DNA of 33,156 nt from Candidatus Gastranaerophilales bacterium (GTDB taxonomy: Bacteria > Cyanobacteriota > Vampirovibrionia > Gastranaerophilales > Gastranaerophilaceae), in contig JAEEHV010000034.1 in assembly GCA_016280955.1 (NCBI GenBank), positions 1-33,156 on the forward strand, in the 5' to 3' direction. Positions 24,399 to 32,184 of this stretch are shown one piece after another. Every line of letters starts with the position of its first letter. Positions within the stretch are counted from its first letter, which is position 1. Below the pieces are notes generated by a model. It was given only the letters and a program-made list of their open reading frames with translations. It had not been told where the DNA came from and ran no database searches. The position numbers and the translations under genes are program-made.

Positions 24399-25391
24399 CT
24401 ACTTTCCAAAAAGAACTTTTCTAAAAGGGCTTTGGGGAATTTTAGTCAAAATTTTACAAAGACCAATAAGAAGCAACGATAAAAACAAAGACACAAAAAA
24501 CTGAACAATAATAGAGGATCGCAAATCAAAAGAATTAAAAACATTCTCAAAGAAAGATAATTTGGGGAGAAAAAAGGGATGTAAAATATAAATTTCTAAT
24601 GAAATAAGTCCTATTTTCTCAAAATAACCAAATATAGAGCCTTTTTCAACATTCAAGAATAGGGTATAAAAGAACAATATAGCAGACAATGTATACAGAC
24701 GTGATAAAAGAGTAGACAAGAAGCGAATGTTGGGAAAATGAATTATATTAAATTCATATAAAAAAAGTACAAAGAAGAAGACTGCAACAATACTAAAAGA
24801 TTTAGCCCCACAATATTTTGCCATCTGATGTTTTTTGAATATAATTCCTAGACAAAAGAAAAAATATAGTCCAAAATGACTGAGATCTAAAAGCGGAGGA
24901 ATTTCGAGACTACGAAATTTAATGCACAAAAATTGAACAAGCAATCCCCAAAATAAAAGAAAAACCGTCCCGCAAACACCTTTATACCATTTAAATTTTG
25001 ACATGATTAAATAAATTACTAAAGTTATTGTGTAAAAAACGAATAAGGTATAAAGATACCAATATGGAGCAAATTTATCAAGTAGAATGTAAGCAAAAGC
25101 ACCCATACCTAAATACGGTAAAATCAATCCCATAAAACGTTTTTTTACAACCAATACTGAATTTGCAATAGATGTGTTCTCAAATTTAAAAACAAGACCA
25201 GAACAAAACATAAACAAGGGCATATGAAAGCTATAAATAAATTTCCACAAAATCATACTTTGCCCCCCCCCCTGAAGAGCGGTATTCCAATCGTCATGAC
25301 ACACATTTGCCAATACATGTCCCATTACAACAAGTAATATAGCAAAGCCTTTTAAAGCATCAATGTAATCAATTCTTTTTTTCTGCTCCAT
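24399..25391 (-). CDS. Acyltransferase family 3 with in-frame poly-G tract
   Basis: A 330-residue polytopic membrane O-acyltransferase. The signature IDYIDALKGFAILLVVMGH (7-25) carries the catalytic-type His25; FHMPLFMFCSGLVF follows near 55-68. Between them, codons 40-43 (Gln-Gly-Gly-Gly) are read through ten consecutive G on the coding strand. The frame is open in this sequence. One base more or less would shift the frame early and give a non-functional product, so this looks like a phase-variable surface-acylation gene. It lies between the GT4 gene at 25395 (3-base gap) and the acetyltransferase downstream. Confidence 0.9.
   Translation of the reverse strand: MEQKKRIDYIDALKGFAILLVVMGHVLANVCHDDWNTALQGGGQSMILWKFIYSFHMPLFMFCSGLVFKFENTSIANSVLVVKKRFMGLILPYLGMGAFAYILLDKFAPYWYLYTLFVFYTITLVIYLIMSKFKWYKGVCGTVFLLFWGLLVQFLCIKFRSLEIPPLLDLSHFGLYFFFCLGIIFKKHQMAKYCGAKSFSIVAVFFFVLFLYEFNIIHFPNIRFLSTLLSRLYTLSAILFFYTLFLNVEKGSIFGYFEKIGLISLEIYILHPFFLPKLSFFENVFNSFDLRSSIIVQFFVSLFLSLLLIGLCKILTKIPQSPFRKVLFGK
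25263..25272 (-). repeat. Homopolymeric G10 tract (coding strand) in acyltransferase gene
   Basis: Ten C on the plus strand, so ten G in the coding strand, at codons 40-43 of the acyltransferase. It is by far the longest G/C run in this AT-rich window. Tracts of this kind slip during replication in known phase-variable genes. Confidence 0.95.
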
Positions 25392-25394
25392 ATT

Positions 25395-26666
25395 TTACCT
25401 ATGCTCATTATTGATATTTCTTTTTTCATTTAAAACATTTTTATAAATATTTAATCTGTTCTTTCTCAACGCATCCATTGAATATTTTTCTTTAACTATA
25501 GCGTTGGCGTTTTGTGCAAATTTTTCACGCAATGCTTTATCCTTCAATTTTAAGATGGATTCAACAAAATCTTCGGGAGTATCGCTCAAAAAACAACTTT
25601 TGCCACATTCAAACGGGAGTCCCTCAGCCCCTACCGATGTGCTTACAAAGGGAACTCCGAGACTTGCAGCTTCTAGAATCTTCATACGGATGCCACTTCC
25701 CACTGTAATTGGAACAATCATTATGGTATTATTCAAGGCATCTGCAAGATTTTCTACGAATCCTGCAAATTCAATGTTTCTGTATTTTTTTGAGATTTCT
25801 TCACGTTTGTCTTCCGACCAATTACCGATAATTTTTAAGTGGTATGATGAATCATGTGACAATATTTTTTCCCAACAGTTTTCAAGAAACCATTTGATAC
25901 CTATATAGTTTGGCGAATGATGTGAGGGACCAATAAAAGACAATGCATTGTAAGATTCATAAGTGTTGGTAATTTTCTTATCAGTATTAACCACTGCAAA
26001 AGACGAATAAATCGGAACATTCACACCTGCGTCAAAAAGCTTTTTTTTGTCTATTTCCGACAATGTTATTATTGCATCGCATCTGTTTAATAGTCCTATT
26101 TCTTGCATATTAGACAATTCGATTACAGCGTCTCTATAATCCGTATGACCAACAGATTTTAGCAACAGCTCATTGACGACAAAACCTATTTCGTGATGAA
26201 CAAAAATTTTCTTCACAGACGGAGGCAGTGTTAAAACCTTTGACAGTTCAGTCAAAAATTCAAATTGAACTATATCTATATTCTCTTTGTTTATATAATC
26301 ATTTATAAAATCAATGTATTCTTGAGAAACAGGATCGTATTTCTCATGCATAATTTCAAAAGGATAGGATTTCGATCTTTTCGTGATGTTGAAAAAATTT
26401 GCAAAATAATTTCTAATAAAACGACATATGTTAAAATATGATTTAAAGAATGGGCGTTGATATCGAACAAAAACGACCTTACCCTCAAGTAAATTATTTA
26501 GTTTTTCTCTTCTTGTTTTTTTTACATCTCGAGACGAATCGGTATAAATAAGATGCGCTTCAACGTCATCCTTTATAGTCGCAATGCCATTATATAAAGC
26601 TTGCCATCCACCCGCTGTTAATGGATAAGGTAAATCTGGCATGATAAATAAAATTTTCTTTTTCAT
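25395..26666 (-). CDS. Glycosyltransferase, GT4 family
   Basis: A 423-residue GT-B transferase. N-terminal domain: MPDLPYPLTAGGWQALYNGI near 9-28, VQFEFLTELSKVL near 136 and VHHEIGFVVNE near 156. C-terminal domain: LSFIGPSHHSPNYIGIKWFLE, FAGFVENLADAL, and the donor-binding block PITVGSGIRMKILEAASLG followed by VPFVSTSVGAEGL. AAAGGA nine bases before the ATG. It is tightly packed between two acyltransferase genes. Its role is addition of one sugar in the cluster B repeat unit; donor unknown. Confidence 0.92.
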   Translation of the reverse strand: MKKKILFIMPDLPYPLTAGGWQALYNGIATIKDDVEAHLIYTDSSRDVKKTRREKLNNLLEGKVVFVRYQRPFFKSYFNICRFIRNYFANFFNITKRSKSYPFEIMHEKYDPVSQEYIDFINDYINKENIDIVQFEFLTELSKVLTLPPSVKKIFVHHEIGFVVNELLLKSVGHTDYRDAVIELSNMQEIGLLNRCDAIITLSEIDKKKLFDAGVNVPIYSSFAVVNTDKKITNTYESYNALSFIGPSHHSPNYIGIKWFLENCWEKILSHDSSYHLKIIGNWSEDKREEISKKYRNIEFAGFVENLADALNNTIMIVPITVGSGIRMKILEAASLGVPFVSTSVGAEGLPFECGKSCFLSDTPEDFVESILKLKDKALREKFAQNANAIVKEKYSMDALRKNRLNIYKNVLNEKRNINNEHR

Positions 26667-26669
26667 CTT

Positions 26670-27317
26670 TTAAAATCCTTTATTTCTAAAAAAAAATGTT
26701 GCAGGGTTGCCGACGGCTATATGATAGGCCGGAACATTCTTTGTAACAACTGCATTGGCTGCAATGACAGCGCCTTTTCCAATGTGTACCCCCGCCAAAA
26801 TCGTAGCCTTGTCGCCAATCCAGACATCATCTTCAATGATGACAGGGCCTTTTGAAACAACAGGTCTTTTTACGGGTGGAATCTGTAAAGTGCTCTCCAA
26901 TGTATTTCCGTGATTGTTGTCAGAAATCGTCACCCATTTTCCTGTTAATAAATTGCGACCTATAACAATCTTATTCGCGCATGTAATATGATTGAATTGT
27001 CCAAAACTACAATGTTCTCCTATATCTAAAGAAGGTTTTTCTCTTACAAACTCAGGCCATGCAGTTAAATAAACGAAATCTCCAAAACATGTGTTTTCAG
27101 CAATCGAAATACATCCCCCCCCATGAATGCGCCCGATCTTCCCAAAATATACAGAATTATGACAGTTTGCAAAAAACGGGTGAATCCAATAAGAACGTAT
27201 CCGAGAGATGACAGAAAAAACTACAAATTCATGATTTTTGTAGGGATAGACAATTCTTAGCGAAATTGCTACGATCTTGTAAAAGCAAGAAAGAAAACAA
27301 GAAAACATTTTTCTCAT
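26670..27317 (-). CDS. Left-handed beta-helix acyltransferase with in-frame poly-G tract
   Basis: A 215-residue hexapeptide-repeat acetyltransferase (CatB/LpxA-fold). Hexapeptide coils: HGGGCISIAENTCFGDFV near 65-82, SLDIGEHCSFGQFNHI, KIVIGRNLLTGKWVTIS, then ISDNNHG with the likely catalytic His, and PVIIEDDVWIGDKATILAG. The end PAYHIAVGNPA is typical. The first ~25 residues are hydrophobic and basic, so it may touch the membrane. Codons 66-68 (Gly-Gly-Gly) are read through eight consecutive G, a possible slippage tract near the start of the enzyme domain. ATG 27317 is used; ATG 27308 is an alternative. Confidence 0.87.
   Translation of the reverse strand: MRKMFSCFLSCFYKIVAISLRIVYPYKNHEFVVFSVISRIRSYWIHPFFANCHNSVYFGKIGRIHGGGCISIAENTCFGDFVYLTAWPEFVREKPSLDIGEHCSFGQFNHITCANKIVIGRNLLTGKWVTISDNNHGNTLESTLQIPPVKRPVVSKGPVIIEDDVWIGDKATILAGVHIGKGAVIAANAVVTKNVPAYHIAVGNPATFFFRNKGF
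27115..27122 (-). repeat. Homopolymeric G8 tract (coding strand) in second acyltransferase gene
   Basis: Eight C on the plus strand, eight G in the coding strand, at codons 66-68 of the beta-helix acyltransferase. It is the second-longest G/C run I found in the window, again in an acyltransferase gene. Confidence 0.9.
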
Positions 27318-27354
27318 AAATAAACCACTTTTTGTTTTAGAAACTCAAAATATC

Positions 27355-28461
27355 CTACAATAATGAATCCCTTACAGCTTCCAAATAGCCGAATTTATGT
27401 TTTTCATCGGGTTCCAAATACATTCCTTCGCCCCATTCATTCCAAGCAGAAATGAATAGATAGTCTGTACTATATTCCTTTTGAATTTTTTTATTTAACA
27501 ACTTCATATATTTCTTAAATTTTTCAGGAGTGTCTCCTGTGAATATATAAGCCCGTTCTTGCCTTCTTGGGCTCACATCGCAACGAACGAATGTGCCTGC
27601 AATTCTTTTTTGATTTTGTGGTTTATGCTTTAAAATGTAATCCCAAATTGCATCATAGCTTAAAGGCAAAGCCCTTTGACGCAATTGCAAATGTTTTATA
27701 AAATCTTTTTTGATCTTATGTTTAAACATGTTTAACACAAAAGGAAACGATTCTATACTCGTTTTAATAGGATGATTGGCACAAATGGACATTGCATAAT
27801 TAGGTTCGTATTCAATAAAATAATCAATACAATCATTCATTTCAGTATTCGGTTCTGGTTCATGCTGAGCGATTATAGTCAATCCTTTAAAACCGTATTT
27901 TAAGGCTCTTGATTGTAAAAAAGCAACCATAGATTTCAATGTTGGGATATCGCTTGGCTTATAAATTACCAATAAAGGTTTGTCATCAACTTTTATATAC
28001 CGATCATCTTTAAAGAATGGCAACAGATACAAAAAATGTTTTTCCCACTCAACCTCATCCCCATAACGCATATCCATTAGAATATCTTTATCTCCACCAA
28101 CCCATGTTCTAGACCAATTGTGATTGGCCCAACTTAAACAAAATGGCAAATCTAATTCTTTATGCATTAAATAAGCATCTACAGGCTTTTCCATTAATTG
28201 CCTGTCTTCGCCAAACCAATAGTGGTAAAAACAAAAACCGTAAATTCCATATTTTTTTGCAAGTTCAACTTGCCATTGCATGGTTTCAATTTTTTCCAAA
28301 GAATAGAAGTTTTCATTTAAAGGAATCGTCGGCTGATAGTGGCCTTTGAATAAAGGCTTTGATTTTCGGACATTAGTCCACTCGGTAAAACCCTTTCCCC
28401 ACCACTTGTCGTTTTCAGGAAACGCATAAAATTGTGGCAGATAAAAAGCAATAGGTTTCAT
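27355..28461 (-). CDS. WbsX-family / glycoside hydrolase 99-like protein
   Basis: A 368-residue protein of the Glyco_tranf_WTX (WbsX) family, annotated as GH99-like and found in O-antigen loci. Visible: AFYLPQFYAFPENDKWWGKG and then FTEWTNV at the N-terminus (4-30), GFCFYHYWF near 78-86, CLSWANHNWSRTW near 106-118, and SAWNEWGEGMYLEPD near the C-terminus with Glu residues typical of the GH99 fold. The frame is open to 28572, but ATG 28461 has AAGGAG nine bases upstream, so I start there. Members are thought to act as glycosyltransferases or glycan-processing enzymes; the exact reaction is unsettled. It is followed by the beta-helix acyltransferase 37 bases on. Confidence 0.88.
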   Translation of the reverse strand: MKPIAFYLPQFYAFPENDKWWGKGFTEWTNVRKSKPLFKGHYQPTIPLNENFYSLEKIETMQWQVELAKKYGIYGFCFYHYWFGEDRQLMEKPVDAYLMHKELDLPFCLSWANHNWSRTWVGGDKDILMDMRYGDEVEWEKHFLYLLPFFKDDRYIKVDDKPLLVIYKPSDIPTLKSMVAFLQSRALKYGFKGLTIIAQHEPEPNTEMNDCIDYFIEYEPNYAMSICANHPIKTSIESFPFVLNMFKHKIKKDFIKHLQLRQRALPLSYDAIWDYILKHKPQNQKRIAGTFVRCDVSPRRQERAYIFTGDTPEKFKKYMKLLNKKIQKEYSTDYLFISAWNEWGEGMYLEPDEKHKFGYLEAVRDSLL

Positions 28462-28682
28462 GGTCACAGTCTCCTTATTTAAATAATATTTGTTTATTAT
28501 TAACAGTAAAAGATGATATCTTTTAAAAAATATTTTTTCAGAATCAGGGAAAAAATAGAAGATACAAGCCAATTGAAAAATTTTTCATCATTTACAATTT
28601 CAACAAAAAAAATATATTAAAGTTCAGTTTGAGCTACTCGCAGAGCCAATATTACCAGATTAAATTTCAAAAATACACATAT
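28462..28682 (-). other. AT-rich intergenic gap inside cluster B
   Basis: The largest gap in cluster B (221 bases). It holds the AAGGAG site for the WbsX-family gene and two weak AT-only palindromes (28482-28501 and 28508-28524). No clear terminator or promoter; an internal promoter here is possible but I cannot place it. Confidence 0.4.
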
Positions 28683-29903
28683 TCAAATTTTATTTAATTC
28701 AGCAACAAAAGCCTGAGGAGTATTTTCATAGAACAATTTTTTTAAAGTACAGCTGTCAACAGATCTTGTTTTTTTGTTTATAAAAGAAACAACTTCATCA
28801 GCAAGGTTAGCGTAATCACGGCGTCTTTCATCTAACAATAAAGCATTAGAATATTTTTTCAAATAAAAAACACTAGGTTCGTTCTCAATAGGAAAAGTCG
28901 ATAAGATTTTTTTCCCTGTAGACATATATTCAAAAATTTTACAAGGAGTCATATTTCTGTTTGTATTGCCAATATTTATCAAAACATCAGAACGACAAAT
29001 CCATTCGTTTGCCTCCTTGTGAGAAATTCGACCAATAACAAAAAATCTTTTATCCATAGAAGCAACCGCATTTAAAATGGAATTATGATTTTCCCCCACA
29101 AATACAAATTTGATTTTTTTTGATTTAATCTTAGATAAAACGTCTACAATGAAACGAGGTGAACGAATCCCTTTTGGAAGAGTTCCTACATAAGCCATTG
29201 TTATGCAATCTGTTTTTTTTTCATTTATTACTGAATTCCATTTAAACAATGGTAAATCAAGAAAAATAAACCGACTAAAAAATGATGCTGTTCTACTATA
29301 AAATTCATGATGTTTTCTACTTGATTCCATAGCAACAATTTTATCTGCATTTTCCAAAAGCATCTTTTCCCATTTTAAACCTTTCTGAATAGTCCATTCT
29401 TTTGAAAAAACTCTTGGTCCATATCCCCCAGATAATGAATCTAAAAAATAAGGCACATACTTTATTGTTGGAATTTTTTTCTTTATAAAATGTGCGGCAA
29501 TCAATGTATCAATTTGAGTATATATAGGAACTATACAATCTATATTTTCTCTTTTGCAAAAAATTAATGCTTTTTTATACAATCTATATGCAAATAATGG
29601 CGATAATAAGGGCCAAATGGGAATACAAATAAACAAAAGAACTTTGTTAAGAAATTGATTTAGTTTCATTACAACAGTTCTTCCAAGTACAATTTTTTTT
29701 GCAAAATTTTGAATTCTTTGAAACATTCTTGGTTTTACAAAAAGAAACTGAATCTGTTCAAAATTTGAAACCAAAGCCTGTTCAGTCAGACAATAAACAA
29801 GATATCCGTTTTTTTTGCACTCTTTCATGACAGACATGCAGCAAATTCCATTTGCTGAATTAATCTCATTTACTACAAATAATATTTTGTTGACCATACT
29901 CAT
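28683..29903 (-). CDS. Glycosyltransferase, GT4-like
   Basis: A 406-residue protein that looks like a GT-B transferase. Its C-terminal domain shows MAYVGTLPKGIRSPRFIVDVL near 236-256, KFVFVGENHNSI, a short FVIGRISHKEANEWICRSDVLINIGN stretch and NMTPCKIFEYMSTGKKIL near 325-342, the donor-side region with K and E in place of the classical E-x7-E. There is a hydrophobic stretch at about 89-107. It overlaps the preceding polymerase gene by 38 bases. Very AT-rich with many A runs. Donor and acceptor are unknown. Confidence 0.84.
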   Translation of the reverse strand: MSMVNKILFVVNEINSANGICCMSVMKECKKNGYLVYCLTEQALVSNFEQIQFLFVKPRMFQRIQNFAKKIVLGRTVVMKLNQFLNKVLLFICIPIWPLLSPLFAYRLYKKALIFCKRENIDCIVPIYTQIDTLIAAHFIKKKIPTIKYVPYFLDSLSGGYGPRVFSKEWTIQKGLKWEKMLLENADKIVAMESSRKHHEFYSRTASFFSRFIFLDLPLFKWNSVINEKKTDCITMAYVGTLPKGIRSPRFIVDVLSKIKSKKIKFVFVGENHNSILNAVASMDKRFFVIGRISHKEANEWICRSDVLINIGNTNRNMTPCKIFEYMSTGKKILSTFPIENEPSVFYLKKYSNALLLDERRRDYANLADEVVSFINKKTRSVDSCTLKKLFYENTPQAFVAELNKI

Positions 29904-31089
29904 TTATTTTTGAAATCGGTTTACTAAAAGATAGTGTATAAAAAAGAATCGATAAGCTATTATAAAAACAGTCGTCTGTAATAAACAAAAAAATAAAAAC
30001 TCCCATTAGCCATTTTGCATACCCAGACAACCTAATAAACTGCTTTATTAAAAAAAATAAATAAGCACATGTAATGATTAATCCACATCCATACAACCAA
30101 AACCCCATACTTGAAACCCATACAGGAGGAACAGAACCAAAACCTGTACCTATTAACATAAAATAATTTGGCAATTGAAAGAAATAACGAAATCCATGAA
30201 GCCTCCCCCATGCACTATTCGAATCACTGATATCGGCATCTAAAGTTCTATGCACTGTATTTGCAACAAACTCGAATTCAAGAAGTCCCATTATCAATAG
30301 CGGAAGAAAAAAAACAAGAATAATGGTCATATTCCGTAAAAAAACCGACTGTATTCTTCGTCTATAAAACAAGAGAAAAAAAACAAATAGCAAAGCAACA
30401 CCACAATAACCTTGTGTTGACGTCGACATCAAAATCCCTAAACAGAGAATTGCTGTAAGGATTAATTTTTTCACATTAACAACACCATCAAATAAAAGTA
30501 TACAAATCGCAATTAGAACATATCGAGAAAAATGAGCAGGTTCAAAAAAAATGGATGTAGGCCTATACATTATAACTGTATAGATTTTTTCGTAATCAGT
30601 CAAAGCATAACCTTCCGTACTTAAGGGCCAAAAAGAAACGAACCCTTTCAGCACATATCCAAAAAACTTGAACAAAGCCATCTGTAAAAAGATATAACAC
30701 GATGAAAAAAGAGACATTACAACAACAATATTCTTCAGCAAAGCAATATCCACCATTCGGTAAAGTTGAAAAAAACATAAAACATAAAAACCATACCTTG
30801 TTACGCGAATGATGTTTTCCAAAAAAAATTCTTTTTGAATAATCATAGATATAAACATGAGCAAAATAATGAATAACAAACCATAAAATAAAAAGTTAAC
30901 ATCGCGACTCAAACAAACATTCTGCTTATCTTTATCAAAACCTAAAACTGTAAAAAACAAAGCAATTATTAACAATATATCAGTAATTGATAAACCAGGA
31001 ATTAGCGCACTATACATAGAAAAGAACGGCAATAACGCAACTAGCATAGTATAGAAGCGTGTGTATTTTTTTTTCTTATTGTAAATCAT
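29866..31089 (-). CDS. O-antigen polymerase (Wzy)-like membrane protein (cluster B)
   Basis: A 407-residue integral membrane protein with about ten to twelve hydrophobic segments. A large hydrophilic loop lies between helices near 265-305 (HRTLDADISDSNSAWGRL, then FMLIGTGFGSVPP), and RPTSIFFEPAHFSRYVLIA near 177-195 resembles the Wzy/O-antigen ligase family loop. It probably polymerises the cluster B repeat unit on the periplasmic side; ligase function is the alternative. The start codon abuts the stop of the upstream glycosyltransferase. The first codons contain a run of nine A. Confidence 0.8.
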   Translation of the reverse strand: MIYNKKKKYTRFYTMLVALLPFFSMYSALIPGLSITDILLIIALFFTVLGFDKDKQNVCLSRDVNFLFYGLLFIILLMFISMIIQKEFFLENIIRVTRYGFYVLCFFQLYRMVDIALLKNIVVVMSLFSSCYIFLQMALFKFFGYVLKGFVSFWPLSTEGYALTDYEKIYTVIMYRPTSIFFEPAHFSRYVLIAICILLFDGVVNVKKLILTAILCLGILMSTSTQGYCGVALLFVFFLLFYRRRIQSVFLRNMTIILVFFLPLLIMGLLEFEFVANTVHRTLDADISDSNSAWGRLHGFRYFFQLPNYFMLIGTGFGSVPPVWVSSMGFWLYGCGLIITCAYLFFLIKQFIRLSGYAKWLMGVFIFLFITDDCFYNSLSILFYTLSFSKPISKINEYGQQNIICSK

Positions 31090-32184
31090 TTAATCGACTC
31101 TCAAAAAGGTGGAATTGACCTTCTCTTTCACAAAATCCATCTCTTCTATACATTTTTTCAAACAATTATCACAACTTAAAATAAACTTTTTTCTATCAAT
31201 ATGTTGATAATACTCAAATACTTCATTGAGAAAATTCTTTTTATATGGATCACATGAAAAGCCAATTTCTTTTTCTTGAACAATCATCCCCATGTGGGAA
31301 CCACTCATACATATTTGTGGCACATAAAATATGATGCCATCATAAAATTTATTTGTCATAGCTAACATCATATTTGTCGATTCTGCATAAATATTGTGAA
31401 TCAGATCAATTTTTTTTATAAATTCATAGCGTTCTTCGGGCTGATATTCTCCATGGAAGAATACGTTTGAAGCACCTATTTTTTTTGCATAATCTTTTAA
31501 TTTTATTGAAACATTTAGTTCTCTTCCATAAAAATGCAATTCGAATCGTTTATCTTCTGAAACAGCTTTTATAATGCATTCATTTAATCTCTTTTCTCGC
31601 ATAAATCCCCAAAAAGCTAGTCTCACTATGACATTTTTACAATGAGAATCAATATCATTCCTATGCAGTAAGGAGTTCTTTACAATATTATGGTTTATAA
31701 AAATTTTATGGTTGCACGACTTCGGTAAAAATTTTCTAAATCCATTACTACTTACGGAGGTAAAATATGAGTTCTTTACTAAACGCGATACGATAAACCT
31801 ATATAAAAAATTTTTTTCATACGTAACATCTCGATAATCAAAAATATATTTTTCTTTATATTTCCAAAAAAGAATCCAGCAATTTAAAATACCAGGCAAG
31901 GTATGCAAAACGATAACTCTATCATATTTTTTTTTTAAAATCCTTTTGCAAAAATAAAAGTATTGTACAAAACTATTAATCTTTGACAATTTAGAATTGT
32001 CGTCTTTCATTTTCTTTCTAAATTCTATAAAATTTACATTTTTATAAGGAATCCGTTCTTCTTTTAAATCACGATTCCAATATACAACATCTACATGATT
32101 TTCAGATAAATTTATACTATTTAAATAAAAATCTAAATACGGCATATATTTTATTTTTGCAAAACCTAAAATCAAGTAATTCAT
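31090..32184 (-). CDS. Glycosyltransferase-like protein, GT4-type
   Basis: A 364-residue protein with GT-B-like features: KKYDRVIVLHTLPGILNCW near 85-103, FDYRDVTYEKNFLYRFI near 114-130, SVSSNGFRKFLP near 143-154, then a C-terminal half with RLAFWGFMREKRLNECI near 188-204, FELHFYGREL and VFFHGEYQPEERYEFIKKIDLI near 241-262. The usual E-x7-E block is not obvious, so this is a divergent GT4 member and its activity is less certain. It overlaps the previous gene by 4 bases and abuts the polymerase gene. Very AT-rich, with a run of ten A (coding strand). Confidence 0.75.
   Translation of the reverse strand: MNYLILGFAKIKYMPYLDFYLNSINLSENHVDVVYWNRDLKEERIPYKNVNFIEFRKKMKDDNSKLSKINSFVQYFYFCKRILKKKYDRVIVLHTLPGILNCWILFWKYKEKYIFDYRDVTYEKNFLYRFIVSRLVKNSYFTSVSSNGFRKFLPKSCNHKIFINHNIVKNSLLHRNDIDSHCKNVIVRLAFWGFMREKRLNECIIKAVSEDKRFELHFYGRELNVSIKLKDYAKKIGASNVFFHGEYQPEERYEFIKKIDLIHNIYAESTNMMLAMTNKFYDGIIFYVPQICMSGSHMGMIVQEKEIGFSCDPYKKNFLNEVFEYYQHIDRKKFILSCDNCLKKCIEEMDFVKEKVNSTFLRVD

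Noticed and set aside
28462..28572. N-terminal extension of the WbsX-family frame
   Set aside because: The family begins with the MKPIAFYLPQF segment, and AAGGAG precedes the ATG at 28461.
31066..31074. Runs of nine or ten A/T in coding sequence (also 29213-29221 and 31927-31936) as phase-variation tracts
   Set aside because: Such runs are expected in genes this AT-rich and occur in several; I give weight only to the G/C runs.
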